A stretch of 64,000 bases of DNA, taken from contig CAKKNE010000005.1 of NCBI GenBank assembly GCA_918797485.1, positions 4,960,001-5,024,000 on the forward strand. The letters are read 5' to 3'. The notes beneath the pieces are model-generated. The model saw only the letters and a program-made list of their open reading frames with translations, made no database searches and had not been told where the DNA came from. Made by a program: the position numbers and the translations under genes. Origin of the DNA: Pelagomonas calceolata (Eukaryota; Sar; Pelagophyceae; Pelagomonadales; Pelagomonadaceae). Below are positions 54,583 through 63,535 of the stretch, one piece after another (within the stretch, counting starts at the first letter, position 1; each line of letters opens with the position of its first letter).

Positions 54583-57060
54583 ATGAGCACGAAACCGCGC
54601 CCCCACCCGCGCGGCGTCCAGTACCGCAAGAAGAAGCCGAGATCCATACAAGTGGCGCCGGCTGGTGGGAGAAGGAGCCGTCGAAGCCTCAACGAAACGA
54701 AGGAGGACGACGACGACGAGGAGGGCGGCAGACGGATCGTAGATGATTTTGACGAGGCTTTTGATGATGATGATGAAGATTATGGTGCTGTTTGTTGCGG
54801 TCTGGTCAAACTAAACGCCGCGCAAGCAGAAGTCCCGTGGGGCCGCTGGCACGCGAGGTTGGAGTCGAATATTGCCCTGTTTCTTATCTTATCCCTAACC
54901 TTTTTCGACATAACGAAGATGGCCCTGGACATGATTTATAAGCTCAAGTTGGAGGAGGATAGTAATTGGGAGTTAGTCGGTTACCTCACTTCAGCAGTCT
55001 TCGCGGTCGAGTTTTTTTTCCATCTGTACTGCCACGCGGATGTCTACAGCGTGAAGCACTTCTTCGAGATACGGGCGAACCAGATCGACGGCGTCGTGGT
55101 GACGTTGGACGCCATGTCCTACACGTTGGGGGCCGCGGCCGGTGCGGGTGGTGCTTTGGGCGCCGTGGCTTCTTCGGGCCGAGCATTACGACTCCTACGA
55201 CTCTTGAGATTACTACGACTACTACGAGCGGCAAGAGCAGCTCGCGCATTAAACCGGAAGAAACCCTTATCTACTTATGATCCATTAGTTGTCTGCGAGG
55301 AGGGCGATGTAGATACGGCGAAAAGGTTCATGGAGCCCGGTGTCAATCGGGACCGGTTCTGGTGTCTCAGTGACTCCGGCGAGTCGCCCTTGTACTTGGC
55401 AGCCAAAAGGGGCAGACATGGTGTGGTGAAAGCCATCGTGCGATCTGGCTCCCCTCGCGCGAAGGAGGCGGTGGAATTGCGAGATCATATATTGGGCGCG
55501 ACGCCGGTGTTTGTGGCGGCGCTCCATGCGCACCGAAAGGCCTGTCGGGAGCTGGCTATCCACGGGAGGGCGGATCTCACGAGCAAGCCCACTATGCATG
55601 ATGAGTTCAGAAAAGTATCTGCTGAAGAAGTGATAAAACATCGGTTGTGGCCCGACATCCTTCAAGCGGCGGCGAAGCAGCGAGCTGCGGACGCCGAGCA
55701 GGCGCGGAAAGATGAGCTCAAACGACAGCGCGAGGAGCAGCAACGGCTCCAAGAGCTCGAGAGAAGGAAAAGGTTACAGCTCGATAGCAAGGCCGGGAAG
55801 CGACGGGAGTTCGGAAGGGTCATGTGGAAAGTGACGTCCCAGGAGATCACAAGACGTACTAAGAGGGCCTTTTTGAAAATATGTGGCAATCTGTATACGC
55901 CCGGGGAAGATGGGTTAAGGGGTACGCGAGCCGCCTGGTTGAGATTACGGAAGCAGCGCGACTGGCAACATAGGTTAAAACAGCAGCAGGATCATGTGGT
56001 GAGGCCCTCGACCGCTGAAGTAAGGGAGAAGGACGCCAGTCGTCGAAGAAGGAAGAACGTCGCGCGACTCGGCATCAACTGGACGACGAAACGCCCCATC
56101 ACGCCCTGGCGTAAAAGATCGGAAAAGCGGCCCATGACCCGAGACAGACTGTTGAGGTTCTGGTCCACCGGTGGAAGGGGCGGCAATGATGAACATCCTC
56201 CGACCATCGGGAGGCGGGCGGCCGTCTCCATCGCCTTGCAGGACAAGGAAGCGGAAGCTACCTGGGCGACGGAACTGCAGCATGATGCGGAAGGGATTCC
56301 TCGCACGATTGAAGGGTCCGCTTATCGGCATGTGCTGAGGCACCCGATGTCCGATTTCAAAAGAGAACAAACATTGAAGAAGGACTCGAATACCATCTTT
56401 ACGGTCTTTTTAGATGAGTTACGATACGCCGCATCTCTAGCTCGACGTAGATTACCGGGATCTCGCAAGTCGACGCGAGGCTCCGAAACACCGAGGTCTC
56501 CCTCGAGGCCCTGGACGCCCTTCTCGAACCTGTTCAGCATGACGCCGCGGTTCCGACGACCCATGACGTCCAAGTCCGTGCGGTTTGAGGATGAGCCGCC
56601 GATGACTCCTGCCAGTTGGCGTAGCAGACCGAGGACCGGCCAATCGTTAACAGGCTTCGAGAGTCCATCACGACCGTTGACGGGGACCTCGACACCACGG
56701 CCGAGAACGTCCGGAAGTGTGCGCTTCGCCGACGAGGTCGAGGTCGAGGACCTCGAAGATCCGCTCGAGATGATGTCCCAGACTGCACCTCCAGTACTAT
56801 ATTCGAACGAGGAACTCTTCAATTCTACGGATCCGCTCGAGAAGAAGGTGGCGAGGATGGAGCTGCACTTCCGGACGGATGTGGATGAGTGGCTCACGGA
56901 AAATGGTACTTCCTCACCAGTCAAATACGAGCAGTTTGCCAACACGATGACGGACGTGTACATGGCGAAGCTGGATGGGATGGAGGGGACGCCGGCCGTG
57001 CGAGCCGTGCGGAAGCGCGTGATTGCGCAGATCGAGCAGCTGGCCGTCGGGAGCCTCTGA
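54583..57060 (+). CDS. Voltage-sensor-domain protein with ankyrin repeats and PP1-docking motifs
   Basis: 825 residues. An acidic cytosolic N-terminus precedes four membrane segments: S1 about 95-118 (NIALFLILSLTFFDITKM), S2 about 128-148 (LTSAVFAVEFFFHLYCHAD), S3 about 164-183 (NQIDGVVVTLDAMSY) and S4 about 199-223, where Arg recurs at every third residue (GRALRLLRLLRLLRLLRAAR). The S2 Glu, the S3 Asp and the S4 arginines match a voltage sensor like Hv1 or Ci-VSP. No pore helices follow. Two or three ankyrin repeats occur at about 264-340 (ESPLYLAAKRGRHGVVKAIV, TPVFVAALHAHRKACREL), then a charged coiled coil and two RVxF-like PP1 sites (SVRFEDE near 663, SVRFADE near 711). A proton channel or voltage-regulated scaffold is inferred. 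Confidence 0.78.
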   Translation: MSTKPRPHPRGVQYRKKKPRSIQVAPAGGRRSRRSLNETKEDDDDEEGGRRIVDDFDEAFDDDDEDYGAVCCGLVKLNAAQAEVPWGRWHARLESNIALFLILSLTFFDITKMALDMIYKLKLEEDSNWELVGYLTSAVFAVEFFFHLYCHADVYSVKHFFEIRANQIDGVVVTLDAMSYTLGAAAGAGGALGAVASSGRALRLLRLLRLLRLLRAARAARALNRKKPLSTYDPLVVCEEGDVDTAKRFMEPGVNRDRFWCLSDSGESPLYLAAKRGRHGVVKAIVRSGSPRAKEAVELRDHILGATPVFVAALHAHRKACRELAIHGRADLTSKPTMHDEFRKVSAEEVIKHRLWPDILQAAAKQRAADAEQARKDELKRQREEQQRLQELERRKRLQLDSKAGKRREFGRVMWKVTSQEITRRTKRAFLKICGNLYTPGEDGLRGTRAAWLRLRKQRDWQHRLKQQQDHVVRPSTAEVREKDASRRRRKNVARLGINWTTKRPITPWRKRSEKRPMTRDRLLRFWSTGGRGGNDEHPPTIGRRAAVSIALQDKEAEATWATELQHDAEGIPRTIEGSAYRHVLRHPMSDFKREQTLKKDSNTIFTVFLDELRYAASLARRRLPGSRKSTRGSETPRSPSRPWTPFSNLFSMTPRFRRPMTSKSVRFEDEPPMTPASWRSRPRTGQSLTGFESPSRPLTGTSTPRPRTSGSVRFADEVEVEDLEDPLEMMSQTAPPVLYSNEELFNSTDPLEKKVARMELHFRTDVDEWLTENGTSSPVKYEQFANTMTDVYMAKLDGMEGTPAVRAVRKRVIAQIEQLAVGSL

Positions 57061-57091
57061 CTCTGAGCGGCTCGCGGCGCTATCGAGCGGG

Positions 57092-57151
57092 CGTCGCGTC
57101 GACCTCCACGCCATCGACGCGGCGCCTGCTCGATAGCGTGGCGGTGTGGTT
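57092..57151 (+). repeat. Introner core fragment without terminal repeats
   Basis: CCTCCACGCCATCGACGCGG followed by CGCCTGCTCGATAGCGTGGCGG matches the inverted core inside introner elements 2 and 4, but no CTGTGTGGAAATC end or target duplication is present. It lies just downstream of the voltage-sensor gene. Probably a decayed insertion. Confidence 0.6.
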
Positions 57152-57248
57152 TCTCGGCCGCACGGCCGCATCCACCGAGAACGGAGGACTGTGGCTCTCG
57201 GATCGTGTAACAATGTGTGAAATTAGTCGGGGGGAATCGGATCTATAT

Positions 57249-58517
57249 CTAGGCAGCAATCTCCTGGGCGGCGTGGCCCTCGTCCTTGGAGCCGGCCGGG
57301 AGCGTCGTCGCCTCCGCGGCATACTCCTTGAGCAGGTTCAGCGCCACCACAACGTGCTGGATCTCCGACGTGCCCTCGTAGATCTCCGTGATGCGCGCGT
57401 CTCGGTAATACCGTTCCGCAGGCATGTCACTCACATAGCCCATGCCGCCTAGGACCTGGATCGCCTGGTGGGCGTTGTAGGTAGCCGCCTCCGAAGCTAC
57501 GAGCTTGGCCATCGCGGCCTCCTTCGTGTAGTTCCTCCCCGCATCTTTGTAGGCCGCGGCCCGCCACGTTAACAGACGAGCCGATTCCAATTGACAGGCC
57601 ATCTTCGACAGCTTCTCTTGGATCGCGTAGAGGGCTTTGATCGGCTTGCCGAAGGCCTGCCGTTCCGCCGCATACGTCGCCGCAATGTCCAGCGACGCCT
57701 GGGCAATGCCACACGCCTGGGCCGCGATACCAATACGACCACCGTCGAGGGTCTGCATCGCGATCTTGAAGCCATCCCCCTCCTTGCCTAGGAGAGCTGT
57801 TTTCGGGATCTTGCAGTCCTCGAAGATGAGATTGGCTGTCGAGGAGCCTCTGATTCCCAACTTGTCCTCCGGCGCGCCGACCGAGAAGCCTGGTGTTGAT
57901 CTGTCTACAACAAAGGCCGAGATGCCCTTGTGCTTCAATGATTTATCGGTCGTCGCGAAAACAACGGCAGCGTCCGCTTCTAACGCATTGGTGATCCAGG
58001 CCTTCGTGCCGTTGAGTACGAAGTGGTCTCCCGCATCTTTAGCTGTCGTACTGGCGGCGCCCGCATCACTACCGTTGCCCGGCTCGGATAATGCAAAACA
58101 ACCAATCTTCTCGCCAGACGCGTAGGGCTTCAGGAATTCATCTTTTTGTTGCTGGGACGTCGCATTCGCTGACACGGGAGCGCAGTACAAAGAGTTGTTG
58201 GCCGACATGATCACGCCAGCTGAAGCGCACCCTCGCGAGATCTCCTCCAGAGCTACCGCATAGCTGACAGCGTCCATGCCGCCGCCATTGTCCTCTTCAC
58301 TGACCATCATGCCCATAAATCCCAACTCCGCTAATTCATTCACAGCTTCGCGCGGGAACTTGTGGAGGCGGTCGGTCTCGCCCGCGATGGGCATGAGCCG
58401 CTCTTCCGCGAAGCCGCGCGCCACGTCCCTTATCTGGTCGTGGTCCTCGGCGAAAGCCATGAAGGCCCTCGTTTGTTGTGCATTGCGCGCTACGGCTCTG
58501 GTGGCTCGGCCGAGCAT
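57249..58517 (-). CDS. Short/branched-chain acyl-CoA dehydrogenase
   Basis: 422 residues. The N-terminus ([19 protein letters not shown]) is a plausible mitochondrial leader. Signature regions: [45 protein letters not shown] (FAD and substrate loop), [19 protein letters not shown], and the catalytic-base region [16 protein letters not shown], whose Glu abstracts the alpha proton in short/branched-chain enzymes. It oxidises acyl-CoA esters to enoyl-CoA and passes electrons to ETF in fatty-acid or amino-acid degradation. Chain-length preference cannot be decided. It diverges from the coiled-coil gene at 58968. Confidence 0.93.
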   Translation of the reverse strand: MLGRATRAVARNAQQTRAFMAFAEDHDQIRDVARGFAEERLMPIAGETDRLHKFPREAVNELAELGFMGMMVSEEDNGGGMDAVSYAVALEEISRGCASAGVIMSANNSLYCAPVSANATSQQQKDEFLKPYASGEKIGCFALSEPGNGSDAGAASTTAKDAGDHFVLNGTKAWITNALEADAAVVFATTDKSLKHKGISAFVVDRSTPGFSVGAPEDKLGIRGSSTANLIFEDCKIPKTALLGKEGDGFKIAMQTLDGGRIGIAAQACGIAQASLDIAATYAAERQAFGKPIKALYAIQEKLSKMACQLESARLLTWRAAAYKDAGRNYTKEAAMAKLVASEAATYNAHQAIQVLGGMGYVSDMPAERYYRDARITEIYEGTSEIQHVVVALNLLKEYAAEATTLPAGSKDEGHAAQEIAA

Positions 58518-58967
58518 GGTTGTAGCTGGTCTTTGTTACAGCGCAGTTGGTTGGTGGTGGAGCGAGGTATCAGCCTGCTCGCGATGTGTTTTTTTGCGTC
58601 AAACGTAGCTTGCAAAAGCTCCAATTGCGATGGAAGGGCCTCGGAGCAAAAAGTTGCCTCGCTAACTAAAGGCACTAGCACTAGCATCCGTCCGAGCGCG
58701 ATCCAAACGTCCCCGGACCCGTCGCCCCCGCAGCCAGGCGTCCCTGGGCGTCGCGGGCCTCCTGGCGGGTGCGGCACCCACCAAACAAAAGCGGCAGGCA
58801 CGCGGCCAAAGCTGCCCCGCCGGCGCCCGCCGGAGCCAACGCCAGCGGACGACGGCCGCGCCAGCAGGCCGACTCGACTCCGGGAACCGACGGCCCGCGG
58901 GGCTGCCCGCCGGAAGCAGCACCAGGACAAACAAGCAGCCCAAAAAGACTTGGCTGCCCGCCGGACC

Positions 58968-60434
58968 ATGGAGACCGCATCAAGACGCCACGCGAACCCG
59001 TTTCAAGCTACAAGAGAACTAAGACGAAGTGTAGCTGTCACCCGCTACGACGAGCCCGTCACTTCGCATTCCTTCCCGGGCAACAAGGCGAGGAGGCCGC
59101 GGCCGACGAACGGTGCCCTGTCGCCCCAGATCGAGACCGCTGTTGCGCAGGCCGGCGAGCAGCGCGCGAGACGAGTCAGGAACGACCTCGAGAAGGACGT
59201 CCGCAAGGCAAGGGAAGACTTAAGGGTGGTCACGCACTACGAAACAAGGCGATCAAGGTCCTATGACGAGGGCGAGGACGTGCAATCATTGAAACAGATC
59301 ATCAAGGACCAACAGCGACGGATCAGCGAATTAGAAGCTGAAAATGAAAGATTAAAAATGGAAAAAGTTCTGGGAACGGGCCGAGAGCGTCCGGTCCGCA
59401 TCCAGTCGGCGGCCGACGCGCCGCGCGACCCCATGCCCCGCGATCGCTACGCCGAGTCGCAGACGCCGACGCGGGCGCACCACGAGCAGCGGCGGGACGT
59501 CGCGCTGCAGCGCGCGACCCGTAGACAGCGCAAGCCCGAGCCGCGGTACGTCGAGCCGCCGCCGGGCACGCCGCCGCCGCCCGACGGCGAGCCGCCGCCG
59601 ACGCCTCGGGGGGAAGTGCGGATCCCCCAGGAGGCGTCGCAACGATCATCTAGGATGAGACGAGCTAGAGATGAACAAAGAATGCGTGAGGACTTGGCTA
59701 GGACGGTGTCCGTGACCCGAGACGACGAACCGCTCACGTTGTACGTGGCCCACGACAACGTGCCCCTCGGCGAGGCCATGCGCGGGAAGAAATCAGACGT
59801 CTTGGTCGAGACGAAGCATTCATCTGGAAAGCTCTGCTTCGTCTACGGGCGGGTCGGGTATTCCGGTCCTGCCGGCGAGGCGCCGGACGCTTCCGGTGCT
59901 TTGCAGTTGGGTTCTCGAGGCTGCTGGGTGTTATCCTTAGAATCGTGCCACGCGCGCTGCGTCGATCCGGCCACGAAACGGCGATTAGCGACCTTCGAGT
60001 GCTTGTCTCTGATCGAAGGCGAGGCCATCCCCTTTTCGTCTGTGGAGGACTGTCGTTCATTTTTTAGAGGGTGTACCAGTCGTGTTGACGTGGTCCTCGC
60101 GCCGCAGCGGCTGCGGGACGACGGCCGGCCGCCCAAATCTCTGGTGTCCGTCAATGAAGCTCCCTATCTCCCCTACTGGGACACGGACTCGCCGCCACGA
60201 AGATTAGCCCCTCAGTTCCGGAGTGCGGGTGTGGGCTACATCCGATTAGGGGACGACATGTCGCGCAACGGCCTCAGCTTCATCTCCTGCGACGCGGCTA
60301 GCTTTTTACTGGACGCGGGCCACGCTCCCAGCGCGTCATCAACGGGACGGCGCCGGTTGGAGGTCGCCGCGCCCGTGGATCCTTCACCATTGGCGCGGAC
60401 GCGGAAGGGCGCGCCGGCGGTGCACCAGTGGTGA
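58968..60434 (+). CDS. Unknown coiled-coil protein with conserved C-terminal domain
   Basis: 488 residues from Met at 58968. The frame is open to 58362, but that part overlaps the antisense acyl-CoA dehydrogenase start and is low-complexity, so the later Met is chosen. The N-terminus has a repeated VAVTRYDEP / VSVTRDDEP unit in two places; a coiled coil lies near 85-125 (SLKQIIKDQQRRISELEAENERLKMEK), then a Pro-rich stretch. The C-terminal ~200 residues (PLTLYVAHDNVPLGEAM, GKLCFVYGRVGYSG, GCWVLSLESCHARCVD) look like a folded domain that I do not recognise. Function unknown. Confidence 0.6.
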   Translation: METASRRHANPFQATRELRRSVAVTRYDEPVTSHSFPGNKARRPRPTNGALSPQIETAVAQAGEQRARRVRNDLEKDVRKAREDLRVVTHYETRRSRSYDEGEDVQSLKQIIKDQQRRISELEAENERLKMEKVLGTGRERPVRIQSAADAPRDPMPRDRYAESQTPTRAHHEQRRDVALQRATRRQRKPEPRYVEPPPGTPPPPDGEPPPTPRGEVRIPQEASQRSSRMRRARDEQRMREDLARTVSVTRDDEPLTLYVAHDNVPLGEAMRGKKSDVLVETKHSSGKLCFVYGRVGYSGPAGEAPDASGALQLGSRGCWVLSLESCHARCVDPATKRRLATFECLSLIEGEAIPFSSVEDCRSFFRGCTSRVDVVLAPQRLRDDGRPPKSLVSVNEAPYLPYWDTDSPPRRLAPQFRSAGVGYIRLGDDMSRNGLSFISCDAASFLLDAGHAPSASSTGRRRLEVAAPVDPSPLARTRKGAPAVHQW

Positions 60435-60473
60435 CGGTCTCGTCTTTATTAAGTAGGGTTCGAAAACTGACCA

Positions 60474-60959
60474 TTACGCGCTCCCCTCCGGCGACGGCGT
60501 CTCGCGGGCGCGGAGAAGCGCCTCACCGGCACGGACCGCTTCTCGCAAGCGTCGCGCGGTATCCTCCATCCCCCCCACGTCCGGATGCGCGCTCCCGAGC
60601 ACGCGCAGCGCGGTCGGTGCCAAATCCTCGAGTTCATTCGCTGCCTCGCGGAGATCATCGAGCGTCATACAGGGGTCTTCGTAGAGCGCCATCACGTAAT
60701 GTTTTCTCAACTTGAGCGTGGTGTTATTACTCTCTCCGAGAACGCGTCGTGCCACGGGAATCGTTCGGCGCAGCAGTGCCTTGGCTTCTTTGAAGCGTTC
60801 TAGACGAACAAGGCATGACGAGTAGTTAAGGGCTCCTATAATAGTTGCTTCATATTCTTCGCCCTGTAACTTTAGACGTACGGAGTATACGATTCGCTCC
60901 ATCCTTAGGGCCTGTTCGTTCCGTCCAAGACTTTTATACGCAGTTGCAAGATTGCTCAT
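60474..60959 (-). CDS. Kinesin-light-chain-type TPR protein, probably N-terminally truncated
   Basis: 161 residues from Met at 60959; the frame extends slightly upstream before an in-frame stop. Two and a half TPR units of the KLC/NPHP3 type are visible (SNLATAYKSLGRNEQALRM, GALNYSSCLVRLERFKEAKALLRRTIPVARRVLG) followed by a TLDDLREAA...RVLGSAHP end also seen at 28964-29281. Full proteins of this kind have many more repeats, so the gene may have an unseen upstream exon or be a fragment. Such TPR proteins usually serve protein-protein binding. Confidence 0.55.
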   Translation of the reverse strand: MSNLATAYKSLGRNEQALRMERIVYSVRLKLQGEEYEATIIGALNYSSCLVRLERFKEAKALLRRTIPVARRVLGESNNTTLKLRKHYVMALYEDPCMTLDDLREAANELEDLAPTALRVLGSAHPDVGGMEDTARRLREAVRAGEALLRARETPSPEGSA

Positions 60960-60983
60960 ACAGGCAACTACGCGCGGCTCCAA

Positions 60984-61344
60984 GCCCTGGCGGAGACCCT
61001 CGGCGCGAGACGTCCGCGCGGATCGATTTGCTGCACGTTAAATAGCCGCGCCGCGGCGAGCGCTCACAGGTGAGTCGTTTATTATCTCCAGGACACCGGC
61101 GCGTGCGTTTTGCGTTGCAATAGATCGGCTGGCTTACAGCTGGGGTGGGGCAATTTATGAAACCGCTCGCGCGAGAGCAGTTGAGGTTGTGAGGGTGGTC
61201 TGGCGGTCCTAGACACGCCGCAGCGCCGAGTCTTGACTTGTCGAGCCGACGCGCGCGCCCAGGAGCGGCACGTGTGTCGAAAACAACGAACCACTGGCCA
61301 CCCCAAGGCCACGCCGCGGCGACTCAACTACTACACACTACTTC
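60984..61344. other. Short intergenic region with nothing recognised
   Basis: Between the TPR gene 5' side and the 3' end of the small basic gene. No promoter motif, repeat or RNA gene visible. Confidence 0.4.
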
Positions 61345-61842
61345 TTACCCTCGCCGCGGGAAAAAAACGCTGTGCCGCGACTGGTGCTTCTTGTGCTTGC
61401 CGCGAAAACCCAAAGGCCGGCCCTCGTTTTTGTTGCCCTTCGCGCGTCTCTGGATAATCTTTTTCGACCCCTTCTGCCAGCTCCTGAGTTTATTCCAGTG
61501 CGCGAGGACGGCGGCGGCCTCCGTCTTCCGCGAGCACTGGGCGCAGGCTCTTTCAATAATGTTATTCGCGGTCGCGTCGTGCTTCAGCGACTCGGCGGCT
61601 TCCGAAATATGCTTGTTGCGCGCTCGCGCGAGAATGACGTTCCGCGCCTTCACAACATGAGAACACTTCGTGAGCGCCCGCCGCAGCTCGGGGTCTCCCA
61701 ACTCAATGGCGAGCCATGCCACCAACGCGTCTTTGTCGTCGCGGCAGACGACGGGTCGGGGCTCCTGGCCCTTGGGCGCGTGGCGTTCTTTCTGCGGCTT
61801 GCGCGTCGCCGGCGCGTCGCCGTCGGTCATGTCACTCGACAT
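61345..61842 (-). CDS. Small basic protein of unknown function
   Basis: 165 residues from the ATG at 61842 (MSSDMTDGDAPATRK). The middle is helical and charged (DKDALVAWLAIELGDPELRRALTKCSHVVKARNVILARARNKHISEAAESLKHD), and the C-terminus is strongly basic (GSKKIIQRRAKGNKNEGR...), compatible with a nucleolar or RNA-binding protein. No domain recognised. The promoter motif at 62041 is 199 bp upstream. Confidence 0.5.
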   Translation of the reverse strand: MSSDMTDGDAPATRKPQKERHAPKGQEPRPVVCRDDKDALVAWLAIELGDPELRRALTKCSHVVKARNVILARARNKHISEAAESLKHDATANNIIERACAQCSRKTEAAAVLAHWNKLRSWQKGSKKIIQRRAKGNKNEGRPLGFRGKHKKHQSRHSVFFPRRG

Positions 61843-62040
61843 GGTTGCGGCGCGCAGCGGTTGCAGCACAGTGTCTGGGAGAGCGGTGAGTGCTTAAGCG
61901 CTGAGGAGTGTAGGACTGCTCGAAAAAGCACGGCAGTGCTGCTTGCACAGCGAATGCGCCACGTTTATGTGGTCAAACCGTGCCAGTCGTGCGCGCAGCC
62001 GCTTTATCGCCTGCAATCGAGTCTGTCTTGCAAGGGATCC

Positions 62041-62063
62041 CTAGTGTCTTACAGGCCGCTAGC
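62041..62063 (+). promoter_or_regulatory. Recurrent promoter motif, copy 14
   Basis: Consensus CTAGTGTCTTAC, AGG, CCGCTAGC, 199 bp upstream of ATG 61842 (minus). A second copy lies 72 bp further on, the only paired case in the window. Confidence 0.7.
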
Positions 62064-62134
62064 GATTCCTAAACGCGCCAGAGTCCTGAAAGCCGCGCCC
62101 CGGAGCGGTACCCCCTCAACTGCGTTGGAGCTTG

Positions 62135-62157
62135 CTAGTGCCTTACAGGCCGCTAGC
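62135..62157 (+). promoter_or_regulatory. Recurrent promoter motif, copy 15
   Basis: CTAGTGCCTTAC, AGG, CCGCTAGC (one change). Same orientation as copy 14 and towards the plus gene starting at 62521 (or 62248). Confidence 0.7.
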
Positions 62158-62520
62158 TTCCCAAGCTTTTTAACTTGTTTGCAGGCACGGCGCCGCAGAA
62201 GCTAAATACCCGCACGTTAGGCAATTTGGGCCCTCCCTCCAATCTCGATGGGGGCACCTCCGTGGCAAGCTAGTGTCGTCGTGTGCTTAGGATCCCCCTG
62301 GGACCCAACAGGCCTAGTTTCGGGACCCCTGGGCCTAGTTTCGCCGCGCCCGTCCAAATCACCTGCACTCTTTGCCAGAGTCTTTGGCTCACCCTTGACG
62401 GGTTTTCCACCCTACCCTCACCCGCACCCTTCTCCCAGACTGGGCACCCTTCACCCTTACCCTCGACGGGTAAACGCGGGTAAAAGGGTGCCACCCTTGC
62501 CCTTTTGCTGCCCTGCGCGC

Positions 62521-63189
62521 ATGCCGTCGCCACCACGACCCGACGTCGACATCGAGGGCTCCGACGCGGAACTAGAACGGACCATGTGCACGCCGGTCCA
62601 GCGCCACGCGCCGGCGCGCGACGCGCCCTGGTCGGCGCCGGGCGCGGTGTTCAGGCCCATCTGCGCGAGCCCGCTCACGCCGCCCAACGCGACGTCGGAG
62701 ATCAACCGCCACGCGGCGCGCCACGCGGTCGAGTGCTATGTGGTTTATGGCGCGAAGCTCGCGGCGCGGCGCGGCGGCAAAGGCCCTTTTTCGCCCGGCG
62801 CCGCGGCCGTCGCCGCGGCGCGCGCGAAGTGCCGCCTGCTCTGCCGCGAGGCCGGGACGCGCCGCGCGTTACGACGGCAGCTCGTCAAGGCCGTCGACGC
62901 GCGGCGCGGCAAGGAGTCGCGCGCCAATGGGCTTCTGAGGGAGCTCCTCTCAGAATTACGGGAGCTGGACGGCATCGGCTCGCCGGAGCCGTGCACGCCG
63001 TTCTCGCCGAAGCGGATGAACTTGCGGGGCGCCGTGCGCGTGCCCCTGCCGCCTTCCGAAATTGATCGAGTTGGCGCCGAATTGAGTGAGATGCGAGGCG
63101 GGCTGTCGCGGCGGGACGTCGGGATCGCGGTCGTCGTCGCCGGGCTCGGGGCATTGACGCTCGCGGCGACGACAGTTTTCGGCGCATAA
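62521..63189 (+). CDS. Tail-anchored protein of unknown function
   Basis: 222 residues from ATG 62521; the frame is open to 62248, but that part overlaps repetitive ACCCT-rich sequence and is not protein-like. The body is helical and Arg/Ala-rich (AAARAKCRLLCREAGTRRALRRQLVKAVDARR, LLRELLSELRELDGIG). The last 24 residues form one hydrophobic helix (DVGIAVVVAGLGALTLAATTVFGA), so it is likely a C-terminally anchored ER or mitochondrial outer-membrane protein, SNARE-like in layout but without a recognisable SNARE motif. Function unknown. Confidence 0.55.
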   Translation: MPSPPRPDVDIEGSDAELERTMCTPVQRHAPARDAPWSAPGAVFRPICASPLTPPNATSEINRHAARHAVECYVVYGAKLAARRGGKGPFSPGAAAVAAARAKCRLLCREAGTRRALRRQLVKAVDARRGKESRANGLLRELLSELRELDGIGSPEPCTPFSPKRMNLRGAVRVPLPPSEIDRVGAELSEMRGGLSRRDVGIAVVVAGLGALTLAATTVFGA

Positions 63190-63240
63190 CCTTTTTGTTT
63201 TGGTGACCTGTCGCCGCGATGGCGTCGAGGAGTCGCTCGG

Positions 63241-63263
63241 CTAGTGTCTTACAGGCCGCTAGC
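63241..63263 (+). promoter_or_regulatory. Recurrent promoter motif, copy 16
   Basis: Consensus CTAGTGTCTTAC, AGG, CCGCTAGC, 273 bp upstream of the Bet3 ATG at 63536. Confidence 0.7.
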
Positions 63264-63535
63264 TAGCTGTGCGGCGCGCTCATTTTACACGAGGAGCAAT
63301 CGTCGAGCAGCAGTAGTGCTCTCGCGAACGCCATCTATCAGTACTGAAGCCCTGCGCCCCGCCGCAACGACGTCGCGCAGCTAGGCAAGCAGACAGGCAG
63401 ACACAGCCAGCACAAAAGCAGCAAAAAGCAGCATCCTCGTGCCGCGGGCCGGGGTTCCCGCTTGACATCAGCAAAAGGCAGCAAAAGCCTGCGCGAGAAC
63501 CAGGCACCGCTCGACGGCCACAAAAAGCAGCACCC

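Noticed and set aside
58362-58967. N-terminal extension of the coiled-coil gene to an ATG at 58362
   Set aside because: Overlaps the antisense start of the acyl-CoA dehydrogenase and the divergent promoter; low-complexity composition.
62248-62520. N-terminal extension of the tail-anchored protein gene and telomere-like ACCCT repeats near 62390-62500
   Set aside because: The extension is Pro/Leu-rich and not protein-like; the ACCCT units are irregular and few, so neither a telomere nor a satellite is supported.
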